Part shown: positions 34,351 through 47,186 of the stretch, piece by piece
Position numbering within the stretch: position 1 is the first letter of the stretch
How the letters are laid out: each line of letters begins with the position of its first letter
From: Ceriagrion tenellum
Taxonomy: Eukaryota > Arthropoda > Insecta > Odonata > Coenagrionidae
NCBI GenBank assembly: GCA_963169105.1
Contig: OY720643.1
Span: forward strand, 81,203,696-81,267,695
Length of the DNA: 64,000 nucleotides
Direction of reading: 5' to 3'
Made by a program: the position numbers and the translations under genes
Notes under the pieces: model-generated
What the model was told of the DNA's origin: nothing
The model's input: only the letters and a program-made list of their open reading frames with translations
Databases searched by the model: none

Positions 34351-35290
34351 TTCGGAAAGCGAAGATCAGTGAGGCATAATCTCTCTCTGGGACTAGAAAC
34401 CCATAGGTACCAAAAAGTTTTCGCAAAAAAAGGAAATCAACTGTTGAGTTGACTCAAACACCTTCCGGCGCAGTAAAAAAGCAAAGATCCATACTGCTAC
34501 TGAGGAAGTCCTCGGTGAAAAAAAGAGGATTCAACTTGTTCGAAAACGAAAGAAAAACACATCACTCTTTTCATCGGCAGTAAATACTGAACACTCTCGT
34601 TTATTTTCGTTCAAGCTGCTTGGTTTTAGTTCAACGGTGAAATAAAATGGAGGGTAATACAGATAGGAAATAGAAATATATGAAAACTTTGTAACTAATT
34701 ATTAGTTTTTAAGGTAAGAAAACTGGATAAATTTTCCTTACGGACAATGATCAACTGCACCGGCTGGTCAAGGCCCTTTGTGGTACCGCATTTTATTTAA
34801 TCATACATGCATATACACTGCATTCGTGTTTCTTTTCAGATTTCGTTCCAATTGAAACCAAATGCGTGCAAAAGAGCTCCACAACCCGGAGACATCTTCC
34901 TCAATAGAATTTAGAGTGAGTCGTTTGCTTTTATCATTGACAGAGGGGAGAACATATTACTTGGGATAGCAGAGTGTGTTTCATATTTAGTTGAGAGTAT
35001 GAGCCTGACGGAGAGAGCGGTTGCAAAACTTACGCTTTGTGCTCTAACTTCTAAGCAACGAGTTGTTTCACGGAATAATATTTTAAATAGGGCTTTATAT
35101 GTTCAGTTTGTAATCTGCATAAAACGGTGTGTATATTTTTCGGAAGATACTAGCCACATCGCACTTCAGCCTAATGGGGATTTTTCATCATATTGCCTAA
35201 TAAATATAGAACACCCCCATTACCTAATCAAATTATCAAGCCACAATCGATTTTCTTTAAACAAAAACACCATGAAGCCTTGCTATATTT

Positions 35291-35590
35291 AGCATCTACA
35301 TCACATACAACCCTGAGAGGCATCCCTGCAACAAGTCATATAGGCGTGTTGCAGGAGGTGTTAGGACACCACCCGTGTAAAGATGTAATGGATAAGGTTT
35401 TGGAAGGTGAATTGGTGACGGTAATTGTATGTGTATTGTAGTGGTGTATTACGGGAATGTATTTAATGAAGATCGATTTTTATTTTGGTCGGTTAATGTG
35501 CGCGGAAAGAATTAGTTTTTGTACCTACCTATTCGGTACCGCCAATGTATCTCTCTTATTTTCTCAAACCACAGAATGGAATATAAGACG
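35291..35590 (-). mobile_element. LINE 3' UTR fragment, subfamily 1 (degenerate)
   Basis: Matches the 3' end of the 12461 copy in order: CATCTACAT-like tail, GGCGTGT(T/G)GCAGG, ACC(A)CGTGTAAAGATGT, GGTGAA(T/A)TGGTGACG, GCGCGGAAAGAA and ACCTA(C/T)CTRTTCGG. No coding part is recognisable and the stem-loop is mutated. Confidence 0.7.
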
Positions 35591-38500
35591 TGATGAGATA
35601 GGAAATAGTCACAATAGCCAAGTGATATTATAAACGTCCAGTCAAATTTCTGATGGTGACCGCATAGTTGCGAAGGTGTGACTAAATTGAGAAGAGCGAT
35701 TCATGAAAAGATACATATCTTTACTGATTAACGATCTCATTATTAATAATTTGATAATGTTTTGATGTAAACGCCGTCACGATGAAGATTCGGTCTTCTT
35801 TCTCGGCCACGATGGTTTAGCTACTTCTATTACAATAAAGAAATAAGTTTAGCAGTGACACAGACTTCAAAACGTAGGAAGGGCAGATAATCACACTAGC
35901 GTACTCAATACCCACCAATTATTGCGAATTACAGAGGGAAAAGAGTAATGTAATAACGCATAAATATGTTGGAAAAAGTGAATCCAATTTCTAGTAACAA
36001 GGAGAATCATGCCGGAATACAGGAATACAACTGTATTTTCCCATTCACCAGCTGAAGTGCCAAAGGTAGGTAAACACTCGCAAACAATCCAGACAACTTT
36101 GAGCAAAACCTCAAAAGAATGGAAAAGAAAAAAGTTTTACTGGACGAAATAAACGGCTTGTATGGACGAGCACACGTGAGGAACAAGGGGAGCCCGACGA
36201 TAGCGCTCCTTGCGGCGGCGGCAGGTAATCAAACGTAGACGCGAGTCTGTCTCTGGTCCCTTTGTCAAATGCGACGAAATGGAAAAGGAAAAAATACGAC
36301 GCCCCACTCAAGTGTGACCAAGGAGACGAGATGCGAAGAAAGAGCGAAACATTGAACGATACAAACGAAAGGAGAATAACGAACGCCGTGTATCGAAAGG
36401 AAGCAAAGGAATGAGATATCAAAGAGGAATGAAGAAAGGGGGAGGAGGAGGAGAGCAAAGAAGGAGCCGAGACCAGCAGGAAGAACTCATCACACGCTTA
36501 GCGGCGTGTGTTAAAGGAAGCGGGGGGGAGGGGTGGTGCAGAAATGGGAACCCAAGGGAAGTAGTGAGGGGTGGAAAGGGCTGGAGATAGAAACGGGGTC
36601 GCATACTGAAGTGTTGGAAACTGGTAGGGAGTGGCGGTTGAATGCAGCAGCGTGAATCCCTGTCGATTGCCTGTATATAGGAAGGGCTGCGTGATACATC
36701 ACTTTACAATATCGATCCAAACACTAAAATATCGATTTTGCGATTACATACGGACGGAAACCAAATTTATAAACACCGGGACTATCCACTTCATTACCTT
36801 TTATTTTTAAATACATTTTGGAAATTCCTCATAAAATGTATTCACATTTGTGACCGGTTTTGTAATAGAGTTACTCTCTTCTCTCTTGCAGTTATTAATC
36901 GTTAGATTGGTTTGAATATAGACCTTCATTCATCTCTTTTACGATCTCATTTATACTGTTGAAGTAAGGTTCAAGGCATAGACTTGGAGATATTCCATTG
37001 AGAAATTGAGAAACGCCTCCTGCGGTTCTCTAAAGATACTACAGAGTCATGCAACTGCTTCAACCAACAAAAAGTAAAATTCAATTTAATAAAAAAATTG
37101 TTATTTCATGTTGTCTCATAATATAATAATAATAATTAGTTTCTTCATAGAAACACATGCATTAAAAGAGTATAAAGAGCTGATTTCATCATATAGTTCA
37201 AGGATTACAGACAACTCTAAGACACAAATTCTGTGTAGGGTTACCGTCTCTTAAAATATATGCGTGCTGTAGATAAAAATCAAGAGACAGGACAAAATAA
37301 ATATCAAATTGGTCGATGTGTTAAAAAGTATTGAATGCCGGTAAACTGCTGGGATATAGGAATGAAACATAATTGAATCCAACCGTGAATAATGTTGTTT
37401 ACGTAAGGAAAGCCAACACATTTCACTTCGGAGCACATACATTTTTTTCTTTATCAATAAATAATACGCATTTCAATGAATCACAGCGATGGCTAGAACC
37501 TGAGGAAATAAGAATGGGTCGACACCATGTGTTTGAGAGGCCATGGTATGAGGTGCAGCCGAGAAAGCGACAGGGTGCAAGTATATTCGCCTAAAAGGGT
37601 GAGAATGGCCAGAAGAAGTTACCGAAGCGAGTCTCCGGGTAGAGGAGGGTTGGGCGAAGGGTGTTCTGTGGGGGTTGGAACGGGGATCGAGGAATTGGAT
37701 ATGTGCCAAAGTGGGAGGATGAGAATGGGGGACAGATGTCGAAAAAGTCGAGGCGGAGCAGAGAGAAAGAAGCAAGGGAAGTGGTCCACTCCCGCCGTCG
37801 GTTGTGTCGTGAGACGGGGAGTGCAACACACGTAGGGACTGGCTGATATGGAGGATGGCCAATATTTCCGTGTGTAGCCGGCCCACCGAAAGGCAGTCCG
37901 GGTTTTAAGTCCTATTTCCGCCCAAACAGGAGTTACCACATGTGACTTGACACGCGGCGTACCTTCTATCCATGCTCAATGGAGAAAAACAAAAGTGAAT
38001 CATTTAAGGTACTATAAAATAAATTACATGTTTTCATTGCTATCTCCATATCAATAATGGGCTTTCGCTAATCTCTTTAGTGAGAGGTAAAGGCAGTACT
38101 CCAATATTGCATTAATAATGTGATGCATAAAGAAAAAAACTTAGTGCGAGTATGAGGAAAGTCGTAGCGTTGACAAATTCGATAGTTTTAGCCTTAACTT
38201 TGTAAAACTTTTCCATAATTCTCAGAAATTAACGGACTTTGGACTTCAACTGAATTTCATTATTGAACATTTATTAGATTTATTGGTCTGGTCTGACAAC
38301 TGGTCCAACTGGTTTAACGTAAAACTTACAAATTAATTAATTAATTTTAATTTCTTAATTTTATTGCATTCTGTTATTGCGGCTACTGACGCCTGACAAC
38401 TGAAGTGCTCACGGTATAATTTTTACAGTGGTGTAGTAAAAGTAGGATCATATTCTAATCATATTCTTATCTCTGGCATCACGTGTAAGTATGACGAAAA

Positions 38501-41500
38501 TGGGCTTCATTTACTTCCTTTCGTTTCGAACTAACATCAGTTATTGAGTCATCCGTCACCTCTTCAAAGCTTTGCACATGTAAGCTACTTCCATGGTAGA
38601 AGTAACGCAAGACGATTGCAAGCGACACTTCGATGTGTAAGCCACGGACTTCCATGGCAGTAATTTGGATCGATACTGGTAGTAATCGATCGAGGTTCTC
38701 ACTTGCAAAGCAAATAAACGGGAAATTATTTCGTCAGCAAAGAGCATAACGATTCTACGATAAAAATGCATCGCGTCCAGCGATATCTTGGTCACATGAC
38801 TGCAAATCGAGATTATGAATGCAATAAACGAATCCATTAGTAGGAGGACTCAATGTTGCATACGACAATATTTATTTCGGCTTAAAAATGTTTAAAATGC
38901 TTAATAACGCAATGGAAAACATTTTTACTCTTATTTTGTTAAATAATTACAATGATTAGGAATAATAACGTTTTTACAAACTAATTAAGCCCAAAAATAT
39001 CTACGAGACTTAAGGAGAGCACTATACTACCATCATGAATTTCCAATCGCTGTGTAATTTACGCAATCACTTACCGTATTATTATTTGTTTACTTCCGTC
39101 ATCCATTTCTACGGGAAAAATCGTTTAATTTTTCAGAATGATGACTCTCAAGCAGCAATATGGTTTGAATTATCGCTACACTCGCTGCTCCCATATAAGT
39201 CAACTCCCATGCGTAAAACCGCGTAAAAAGTACGTAGAGGGAGATAACTCATCACATTAAATTTAATGAATTTTGCTTCAGTATACGAAAGATATCTCAC
39301 CTTTCCAAAAAAAAAGACCCTCATTGTGTTTCCATCGTTTTCCACTCAATTCGATAAGACTGCGCGCTACCGAGATGCCTATTTTACAATCTTAAGTTGT
39401 TCTGACACATAGATTGCGTCTGAAAATTTAGCAATATGCATTTCTTTTTTTTCTTAATTGACTCCAAAAATATATTTATTCCTCATCGAAATTCCTTCAC
39501 AAATTCGTATGTTCGGTTATTTTTGGCGATTTAAAATCGGTAAACACACGGCTTTAAACAAATGAGTCAAATTGAAACCTTATGTCTGAATATTTTGTTA
39601 ACTACTGAGAATTTCCGTCATTTAAGATTAAGTGTTTTCGCCATTATATCAACTGAAATATTTAATTCGTACTATTTCAACTGCTAAAAATTTGGGAATA
39701 AAATTAAAAGAGGGTTACCCTTTCGGCTCAAAAATTCGGCATCTTGCTGTAACTACGAATACGAGCAATGATTAATGGACCTTAGATTCATGTAGGCATT
39801 GGAGAGCACTTACACCAACATAAATCGTTGGCAGAATTCATATAACCCATAAAAAAATAAGTTTTATTAACAACTGGTGTGATACACAGAGATATCAAAA
39901 GATGGTGGCAGTCGCCTCCGCGAAGCTTGGAGTCATGGGGGGAAGGCTTGTGTGGAAAGAATGTCTAAGTGAACAAGGGAGAGGAGACCAATTTTTAAAC
40001 AATGCTACCAATATAGTAGCACAAAACCATAGACGGCGAGAAAGTGTCAGCAGAACGCTACATGATACCTACTACATTATGACGCTTCAAATCAAGTTAC
40101 ACCAACATACACTAACACTATATGAAACCTATGGATGACACTCATCTTAAATACTAGAATACTAGCAGTAAAGAGTACTTAAGGTGAGATTATTAATTTA
40201 TTAAGCATTTTTAAAGTGAGGAAAAAGGGTTAGAGAGTTTAGAACCGCAGCATTCAAACGTAAAGACTGCCTTTAAACCTCTTGCCCCCTAACGGAGTTA
40301 TTTTGCAATGTATCAGCAGGTGTCGCATGTAACATTTTAGTGAAACTGGACCAGCAAACCTTCTTTCATGATTCGAAACATAAGAAACCCTACTTTTATT
40401 TTACTTCTTGTCTCATTGTTTTAATTGTTATTTAGGTCGATTGAGAAATAGTATTAGAGAAAATGATAGAAGGAAGAATATTTATGAGACTACACGAATT
40501 AAATCCAAAATGATAGTAATTTATGAGTAAATATGTATTTTTAATCGTGATGTAAATCAAATGAAGTACCTACCTCAAGTGAAATTTAAGTAAAACGCAC
40601 TTGGACATTCTGTTTATATTAAATTATTTCCAAGAAAAATGAATTATATCAATTTGACTTCAGTAATTTTTTCCTGAATACCATTCTTCTTTAAATAGTA
40701 TCATATAAAATGATTTTTCCCTCACATATCATTTGCTGGCACAATGATTAATTATGCTGCTTAATGTCACAATACTGTGCCGAAATACTTTTTTCGCAAT
40801 CAGAGGACGTGTAACATGCATGGATATAAATGAGGACGTAAAATTTATGACGGTATTGCCCAAGGCTGAATTGCATTTGGAATAATACGCGCTTCAAAAG
40901 AATAAATTAACGAGACTAGAGTACTGATTGCTATCGCTTCCAATATAAAACTGATGACGTCAGGAGACGCATTTTTTATCTCCATGTTTAATTTCGAATT
41001 CAAGTTTACCAGGAGAATGTTTTATTCGCACGGCCCATTCCTGCTTTAAACGAATGGACGCTTTCATTTTCCTATTTCCGTACACATAACAATTGCTTGT
41101 CCTGTTCCCATTATAAATAAAGCATACGGTAACCAACTCGTTTGTAAAAAATAAGACAGGGCGACTACAAAACTGAACTAATCTCCTGTGAGCTAACCCA
41201 TTTTAATGTACGTTGTGCAACTTTAATATACAATGACATATTTTACGATACAACAGTATTTTCCCCTTGAAATGATTTACAATCAACAGAGTTCCACTCC
41301 AACTTCAGAAAAAAACATGTCGTCACCTTCTGAAACAAATGCGGTCGATTAAGAATTCAAAGTGAGAATATAAAAGTGAAAGAATATTCAAAAGTGGAGC
41401 AGCAACCTCCAGAATCAGTCTCCATTTCTCAAGTGAAAATAGTTTAATTATGTGTATGGAAGAAAACCTAGTGCTCCCATTAACTTGGAGACGAAAACAG

Positions 41501-43114
41501 AGGGCAAAGCAAAACAACGCATGAACTTTATCCCATAACACACAACCATATCAATCTAGGAAACATTCGGGAGTTATTTTACTAGCAATTCAACTGCGTT
41601 CACAAAATATCAGTCATGCCGCACGTGTAATAGTATACAACGCCCAGTCGCCCCTTGAACAAAAAGAGCTCAAGAGAAAAGGGATCAAATTCCAAACCTA
41701 CACTTCCTATACTGCACGTGGGTGACTCAACTGAGGATAATGGGTAACACGAGAGGGTAGATAATATTTTGGGAGGATGGGTTGTAGAGACTATTGAGAG
41801 AGAGGACAAGGTAAAACTGAACTCCGACGAGGCTTACGTATCATCATTGGATTTCAAAGCAAGAAGGCTGCATTAATACATACTTTAACGTGTAAACTCT
41901 GAGAAAACAGTTTTAAGCCCCATTCCATTCCAACCACTCACTAACTCGTTAAGGATCTTCTTCGAGGCGTATAATCAAACTCTCATCAGCGTGGTTAGTT
42001 TATAAAAGGCTTCCAATAATTGGCGTAAATTTCCGAGATTTACTAAGGAAATCCTAAGAAAATCCAATTTCGTCAGGAGAGCGTTTAATTACTTTTCGCT
42101 ACGGCAAGTCGGTCGAGCCCGCAGGCTTTATTCAACGAACGTCCAAAAGAGTTGAGACTGAGCAGTCGAAAAGACAAGTACCTCGACAAAAGTATTAACC
42201 AATTTATCGTAAGGATACTTACCCTGATATTTTAACTATATTAATTCTTCTTGGCATCGTTTTCTCAACGAAAAATTGCAGAAAAAATAGCAAACAAGAG
42301 GCATTTCTTATGCCCAGGAAATTTAAATCGCTTTATAAATGGAACCAAAATTTCAAGCAAGCATTGCTGCATGCGTACACTGCGTGCATTCACATTTTTA
42401 ATTGTTATATTCATACCGTTAATGAGCCATGTCTATCAAAAATATATGACAAAACTTTATTAAGTAGACACATCTCTTTTTAAATCAATAAACCCAGCGA
42501 AATAGATACTTATAATGATGGTAGTATTTAGGAAATAAATGTGTTTAGCTTTTACAAATAAGATATCATTTAGCACAAATACGAAATGTAGACGCTCTAA
42601 AAGGAGAAACGTTACACATCAATATTATCTTCCCGTTAGGAGGTAAATACAGGAATCCGATTCACAAGCTGGCCTCATACAGGCCGTTTAAATTAAATCA
42701 TTCTATTTTATGTAATTTTCATAATTCCATATCCTACAAAACAAGTCACTATCTTAAGTCTATATAAACTTCTTAATGAAGCAAGATTCTATTGAAACGC
42801 TTCACTTTACCCAATTACATGAATTAATTTCTCACTTAGTACATTACACACTTTTTATCTTCAACAACCATGATAAGGACACTGAAATAAGGGATATTCA
42901 CCTTGAAAATGTCATTGTATGTCGAAACCATGGTCGGTGAAAAAAATGTACAAAGTGAGAAATTATTTCATGTGTCGCGTTTCCACAAAGTTAAGTCCGA
43001 AACTGTAACCTATACCCAATTACGGTTAAAAAGGCGTCTACAGGACTACGATGTCAGATGTTACGATAGGATTACTATGGAAACGATGATAAGGAGTAAG
43101 AAGAAGTGGATAGG
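35591..43114. other. Gene-free DNA with two GC/purine-rich patches
   Basis: The patches at 36110-36710 and 37470-37900 are G-rich on the plus strand (for example GCGGGGGGGAGGGGTGG near 36520) and open on both strands through composition. Outside them the DNA is AT-rich. 38330-38350 holds an AATTAATT run. A weak tRNA-B-box-like GGGTTTTAAGTCC occurs at about 37900. No gene is supported. Confidence 0.45.
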
Positions 43115-43735
43115 AAATCTACATCTACATACTACCCCGCATGCCGCCTCAAAAGGCGTGTGGCAGGGGGTGTTAGGTCACCAGCCGACAACAACAAAAA
43201 AAATATAATAAAACAAAGTTCCGCCTAGCATTTATAAAAGTCCTTAATTGTTCGGGGGAAAAACGAATTCACATACCAATCCGTTCGGCAAAATATCTCT
43301 CTTAATTTATCGATTCTGTCGGACCTGGAAATATAATGTGATTCTAATATGATGTTCTCCGTGTCGCTCTGAAAGATATCCATTCTCAATTGCTCAAGCA
43401 ATCTAAGCCTAGCGCGTAGCCTCCGAGTCTCTAGCGGCTCCCACCCTAAATCGTTCAAAATCTGTGTAACGCTTTCTGTACGGCCGTAGCAGTTTTTGAC
43501 GAATCGCGCAGCTTTCCTTTGTATTTTATTAAGTTCATGGATTGGGTCTTTCTCCTCCGTATCCCATATGCTCGCTGCATATTCAAGGTGTGGCCGGACG
43601 AGTGCGAAATAGCACCTCTCTTTCACTTTATCATCCGAAAATCTTCCCACAACACGCTTGACAAATCCTAGCTTCTTCAGGGCTCTGCCACAAATACTTC
43701 TTATATTGGCTGACATTGGCTGAGAAGAGAAAGTT
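43115..43735 (-). mobile_element. LINE 3' fragment, subfamily 1
   Basis: The minus-strand frame 43716-43225 (163 codons) begins I-R-S-I-C-G-R-A-L-K-K-L-G-F-V-K-R and continues A-L-V-R-P-H-L-E-Y-A-A-S-I-W-D, I-Q-R-K-A-A-R-F-V-K, L-N-D-L-G-W-E-P-L-E-T-R-R and F-F-P-R-T-I-K. These are the C-terminal domain blocks of the LINE protein. The 3' UTR is unusually short, with the stem-loop at 43135-43171 and a CATCTACAT tail. The catalytic domain is lost. It is the longest uninterrupted LINE frame of subfamily 1 in the window. Confidence 0.9.
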
Positions 43736-44184
43736 TACTAACGACATGAATTGAAGGAATGGTAAGGTAAAAGCGAAGAAGGGGAGAGAAAAGAAAGCAA
43801 ACGCTGGACAATTTGAAATGAGAGAGAAAATACGAGTTAATGAAGCGATTCCTTTGTATTTTATTAAGTTCATGGACTAGGTCTTTCTCCGCCGGATCCC
43901 ATACGCTCGCTGCATATTCAAGGTGTGGCCGGACGAGTGCGAAATAGCACCTCTCTTTCACTTTATCATCCGAAAATCTTCCCACAACACGCTTGACAAA
44001 TCCTAGCTTCTTCAGGGCTCTGCCACAAATACTTCTTATATTGGCTGACATTGGCTGAGAAGAGAAAGTTTACTAACGACATGAATTGAAGGAATGGTAA
44101 GGTAAAAGCGAAGAAGGGGAGAGAAAAAAAGCAAACGCTGGACAATTTTAAATGAGAGAGAAAATACGAGTTAATGAAGCGATT
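43516..44184. repeat. 335-bp tandem duplication across a LINE 5' junction
   Basis: Unit 1 (43516-43850, 335 bp) and unit 2 (43851-44184, 334 bp) are almost identical. One G is missing in unit 2, and a handful of substitutions separate them in the LINE part. Each unit contains about 210 bp of LINE ORF plus about 125 bp of non-LINE flank. The duplication therefore happened after the LINE inserted, and it creates a second partial ORF (44051-43701). Confidence 0.9.
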
Positions 44185-45720
44185 AGCTGAGAGAAATGTA
44201 GAGTAAAGGTGGAGTCCGTGAGAAAACCTGCCGATTAAGGCGCAAAAACATGAATGAATGATCGGTCATAAATACTTTTTCACATTTACGCCATCTAATA
44301 ATAAACTCATATGAAATATAATTCCGAAAACTTTATTCCAGAAGTTTCATTTCTACTGAGGAATAAAAACTGTGCCATGTTACTAGATTATTGCCGTAGT
44401 TTAACACATAAACATATAAAGCACGAGATTGATGTTGCAATGGTTGTAGCTTCGTACTTCCTTCCATTATTAATTATAATTTTTCTAGAAAAATTCACTT
44501 TTTTCACAAAGCTTTTTGAAGTTGATCACTCTTCCCCTACTTTAAGGAGGCACTACCCTATGAGAGTCAAACCAGATACTAAATTTCACATTTTTAATTT
44601 ATTTTGTATTAAAAACTCCTGATTGACTGTTAAAATGGGTAACCCATTGAATACCGAAAATAAGGTCAAAAATATTCCAGTTTTTTCCCGGTATATTTTC
44701 AATGACTTCATTTATACAGCTATAGAAGTTTATTGCAGCACCATTCGTTTGAATCTACCACATTTTGACATCAACTTTGGATTTTTAAAGATTAGGTGGT
44801 AAGATTCCTCTATGAGTTTTTGGTTCTGGTTAACGGTTTTGTTAAAAGCCTTAATATACTTTCTCGTTCTAAGTTCCATTTTTCCTCTGCATTTTGAACA
44901 ATCTACACATGAACCCATGTTAAAATAGGCAGCATTACAGTAATACTAGCTACGAATCCCTTTGTTAAATTAATCTTTTTTATAAAATACAATTCAGAGC
45001 TGCTATACTTCAGTTTTTAGAACTTCTGGAATTAGTGATCCTGATGCTAGAGCTACCTCTGCGTCCTAAAAGAATAGGGTTAAGATAGTATAAGCTGTAG
45101 GGTAGTAAATCCGAGAAACCACAATTCGTTTAAACTTTTGTTTGAAATAGCCTTAAAGTTTTTACAGTTGCAAGCTCTATCCTCTTCGTTACCCACACTA
45201 TGTTTGCCACGAGAGGACCAAATTCTGCGAATTATTTCTGAATCAAATTCGTGATTACAACTCCGAGACTCGCATCTCCATGAACCAGTCAATTAGTGCA
45301 CCGTGAATGTGGAACAGCGACAGCAAATGGAGGCATATCAAGAGAGGGGTACGAGAGACTAAAATCCTTCGGGGAAACAACAAATGAAAAAACGACTTCG
45401 TTTTCTTCCACTGATTTATTTTTTTGGTACGACATGTTTCGACACATAGATTATCCTTCGGGGAAGGTTTTTGGGGCACTCGGGCCGTGGGAGAAAAAAA
45501 CACGCCCGACAGACTTCATGCAGGCAACCGTCATTCCACTTGGTCCGATATGGGCATGAAGAATATTATTATTCAAGGCACGGTAGGGTAGTGCGGGGAA
45601 ATCGGGGATGAGGGATTGATATGGAAACCTCTTGGCTTGAAAAGAAGGTGGCGTCAATGCCGTTAGGGAAAAGGGGAGAAAATCGGCGGTGGAAGATATA
45701 AGTAGTGGAGTGATAGCTGG
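44185..45720. other. Gene-free DNA
   Basis: AT-rich with a GC-richer patch at 45440-45650. ORFs up to 103 codons have no recognisable motif. Confidence 0.45.
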
Positions 45721-45725
45721 GATAT

Positions 45726-45895
45726 CTCGATCATGTCACCAAGTGTATTCGATGTATCGAAGTTCGATGTTTATTCGATTCAATTTTTGTTAAGCTGTGT
45801 GATAGGTATTTGATCCAACGGCTTGGTAATCGATACCTCTGTACATTCTTCGATATCCTCGTACGACATTCGATAATACGATTTTCTATCATACA
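45726..45895. promoter_or_regulatory. Cluster of CGAT motifs
   Basis: Eight CGAT tetramers occur in about 170 bp, four of them extending to CGATA on one strand or the other (one is ATCGATA). In Drosophila, CGATA clusters bind BEAF-type boundary proteins and TATCGATA binds DREF. Whether this organism uses such a factor is unknown. It could also be a degenerate satellite. Confidence 0.3.
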
Positions 45896-45979
45896 ATATT
45901 ATAAAGTTTCCAATCATTGCATAAACAAATTATTTGGTACGAAGTCACTCGCACGGGTGGATATACACCAGGGTTGAAA

Positions 45980-46080
45980 TTGTAAATGGCTAACACCATG
46001 TGTAACTGGCTAACACATCTGACCGGCAATTGGGAGATCCGGGGTTAAATCCCGGTCAAGTCAAATGATTTCTTCATGAC
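45980..46080 (+). repeat. tRNA-derived SINE-like element
   Basis: Two TGGCTAACAC A-box-like segments (an internal duplication) precede TGACCGG, AATTGGGAGATCC and a T-arm GGGGTTAAATCCC, then GGTCAAGTCAAATGATTTC. The TGACCGG and CCGGTCA segments are naturally complementary, which matters for the foldback copy at 11829-12006. A degenerate copy lies at 28012. Confidence 0.65.
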
Positions 46081-46936
46081 GAATTTCAAAACTGGGTCAA
46101 TATTATAAAGATTCTTGATACGAAATAAAGTTCTCGTCGTAGTAAATTATTCAATTATATTGAGTTATATTAATCGATCACAGCAGACCCAATTACTATT
46201 GTAATCTTCAATTATTAATTTTAAGCATACCAACTTAAGATATTCTGCGACATCGCAATATTTTATTCAGTTGCATGGAATTAAACATTCCATTTTAATG
46301 AGAAATGATGGCTGGTTGTATCGGCGCAGAATAAAATTAGTCATTGTATTTTTGGACAAAATGGGATTACATCGAAATATTTATTCGATTTTCAAGAGAT
46401 AATTAACAAGTAATTGACATGACGTCATAAATGTAACGCGATATATTTCACGGAGGAAGATGGCAAGGATATTTCAAACAGATTTAAATAAAAAATTACT
46501 TTTTTACCACATTCAATCAACCAGTAATCACAAGGTACCACTCACCCTTTTTATCAATAAGCTTGGCCATGGTAATCCCTCAGATAGGTAGGCACTGATG
46601 CGGTATGAAATTTAATCAGGCTTGGAGGAACCGACGACACGGTATGTATTTTATAACTTATATGAATGCGTGATTATTTCCATCATTCATTAAAAATTAG
46701 AAATGCATATCATTCCATATGCTATGATGTAGCCTTAATGTACTACACTCAAACACAGTATCTCAAGATATCAAGCGAGAGAAAAAAAGTGAGCGAGATA
46801 TGAGAAAAATCAAGCGTGAAATTCGAGGAACAATAACAATTGACGCTAACCTAACTAACGTGTCTTCTGCGCTAAAGTAAGTTCATAAAGTACGCTCTTC
46901 TGCACTGAACTTACAAGGTCAAGAAATATTAAAGGG
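46081..46936. other. Gene-free AT-rich DNA
   Basis: No ORF, repeat or RNA feature could be supported in this stretch. Confidence 0.5.
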
Positions 46937-47186
46937 AAAATTCTCACTTCAGATGATTTAATGGTTACATTTACAAAACCACAACTTAAAAAACACACAC
47001 GACCCGGGTTTCAACGCTTGAGCGTCATCTTCAGGCCTTTCTTTACCTGAAGATGACGCTCAAGCGTTGAAACCCGGGTCGTGTGTGTTTTTTAAGTTGT
47101 GGTTTTGTAAATGTAACCATTAAATCATCTGAAAGATAAAATGGAATACCACAAAGTTAACAAAGAACTTGTATTAAAATTCTCAC
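46937..47186. repeat. Perfect long palindrome with 11-bp TSD
   Basis: Left arm 46948-47035 is the exact reverse complement of right arm 47046-47133 (88 of 88) around a 10-nt spacer. AAAATTCTCAC flanks the insertion at 46937-46947 and 47176-47186. The left arm abuts the TSD directly, and an unpaired 42-nt tail (47134-47175) precedes the right TSD. The right arm opens with CCTGAAGATG, then the hairpin ACGCT-CA-AGCGT, then TGAAACCCGGGTCGTG. Zero divergence between the arms implies a recent origin or gene conversion. Confidence 0.95.

Noticed and set aside
33860..34426. 188-codon minus-strand ORF
   Set aside because: It is the complement of a purine-rich low-complexity tract. The Phe/Ser/Pro-rich translation is compositional.
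37880..37930. tRNA B-box-like GGGTTTTAAGTCC
   Set aside because: The B box is imperfect, no A box lies at suitable distance, and no SINE body follows.
37473..37939. 137- and 106-codon minus-strand ORFs with opposing plus-strand ORFs
   Set aside because: Overlapping openness in several frames of a GC-rich patch, with no domain.
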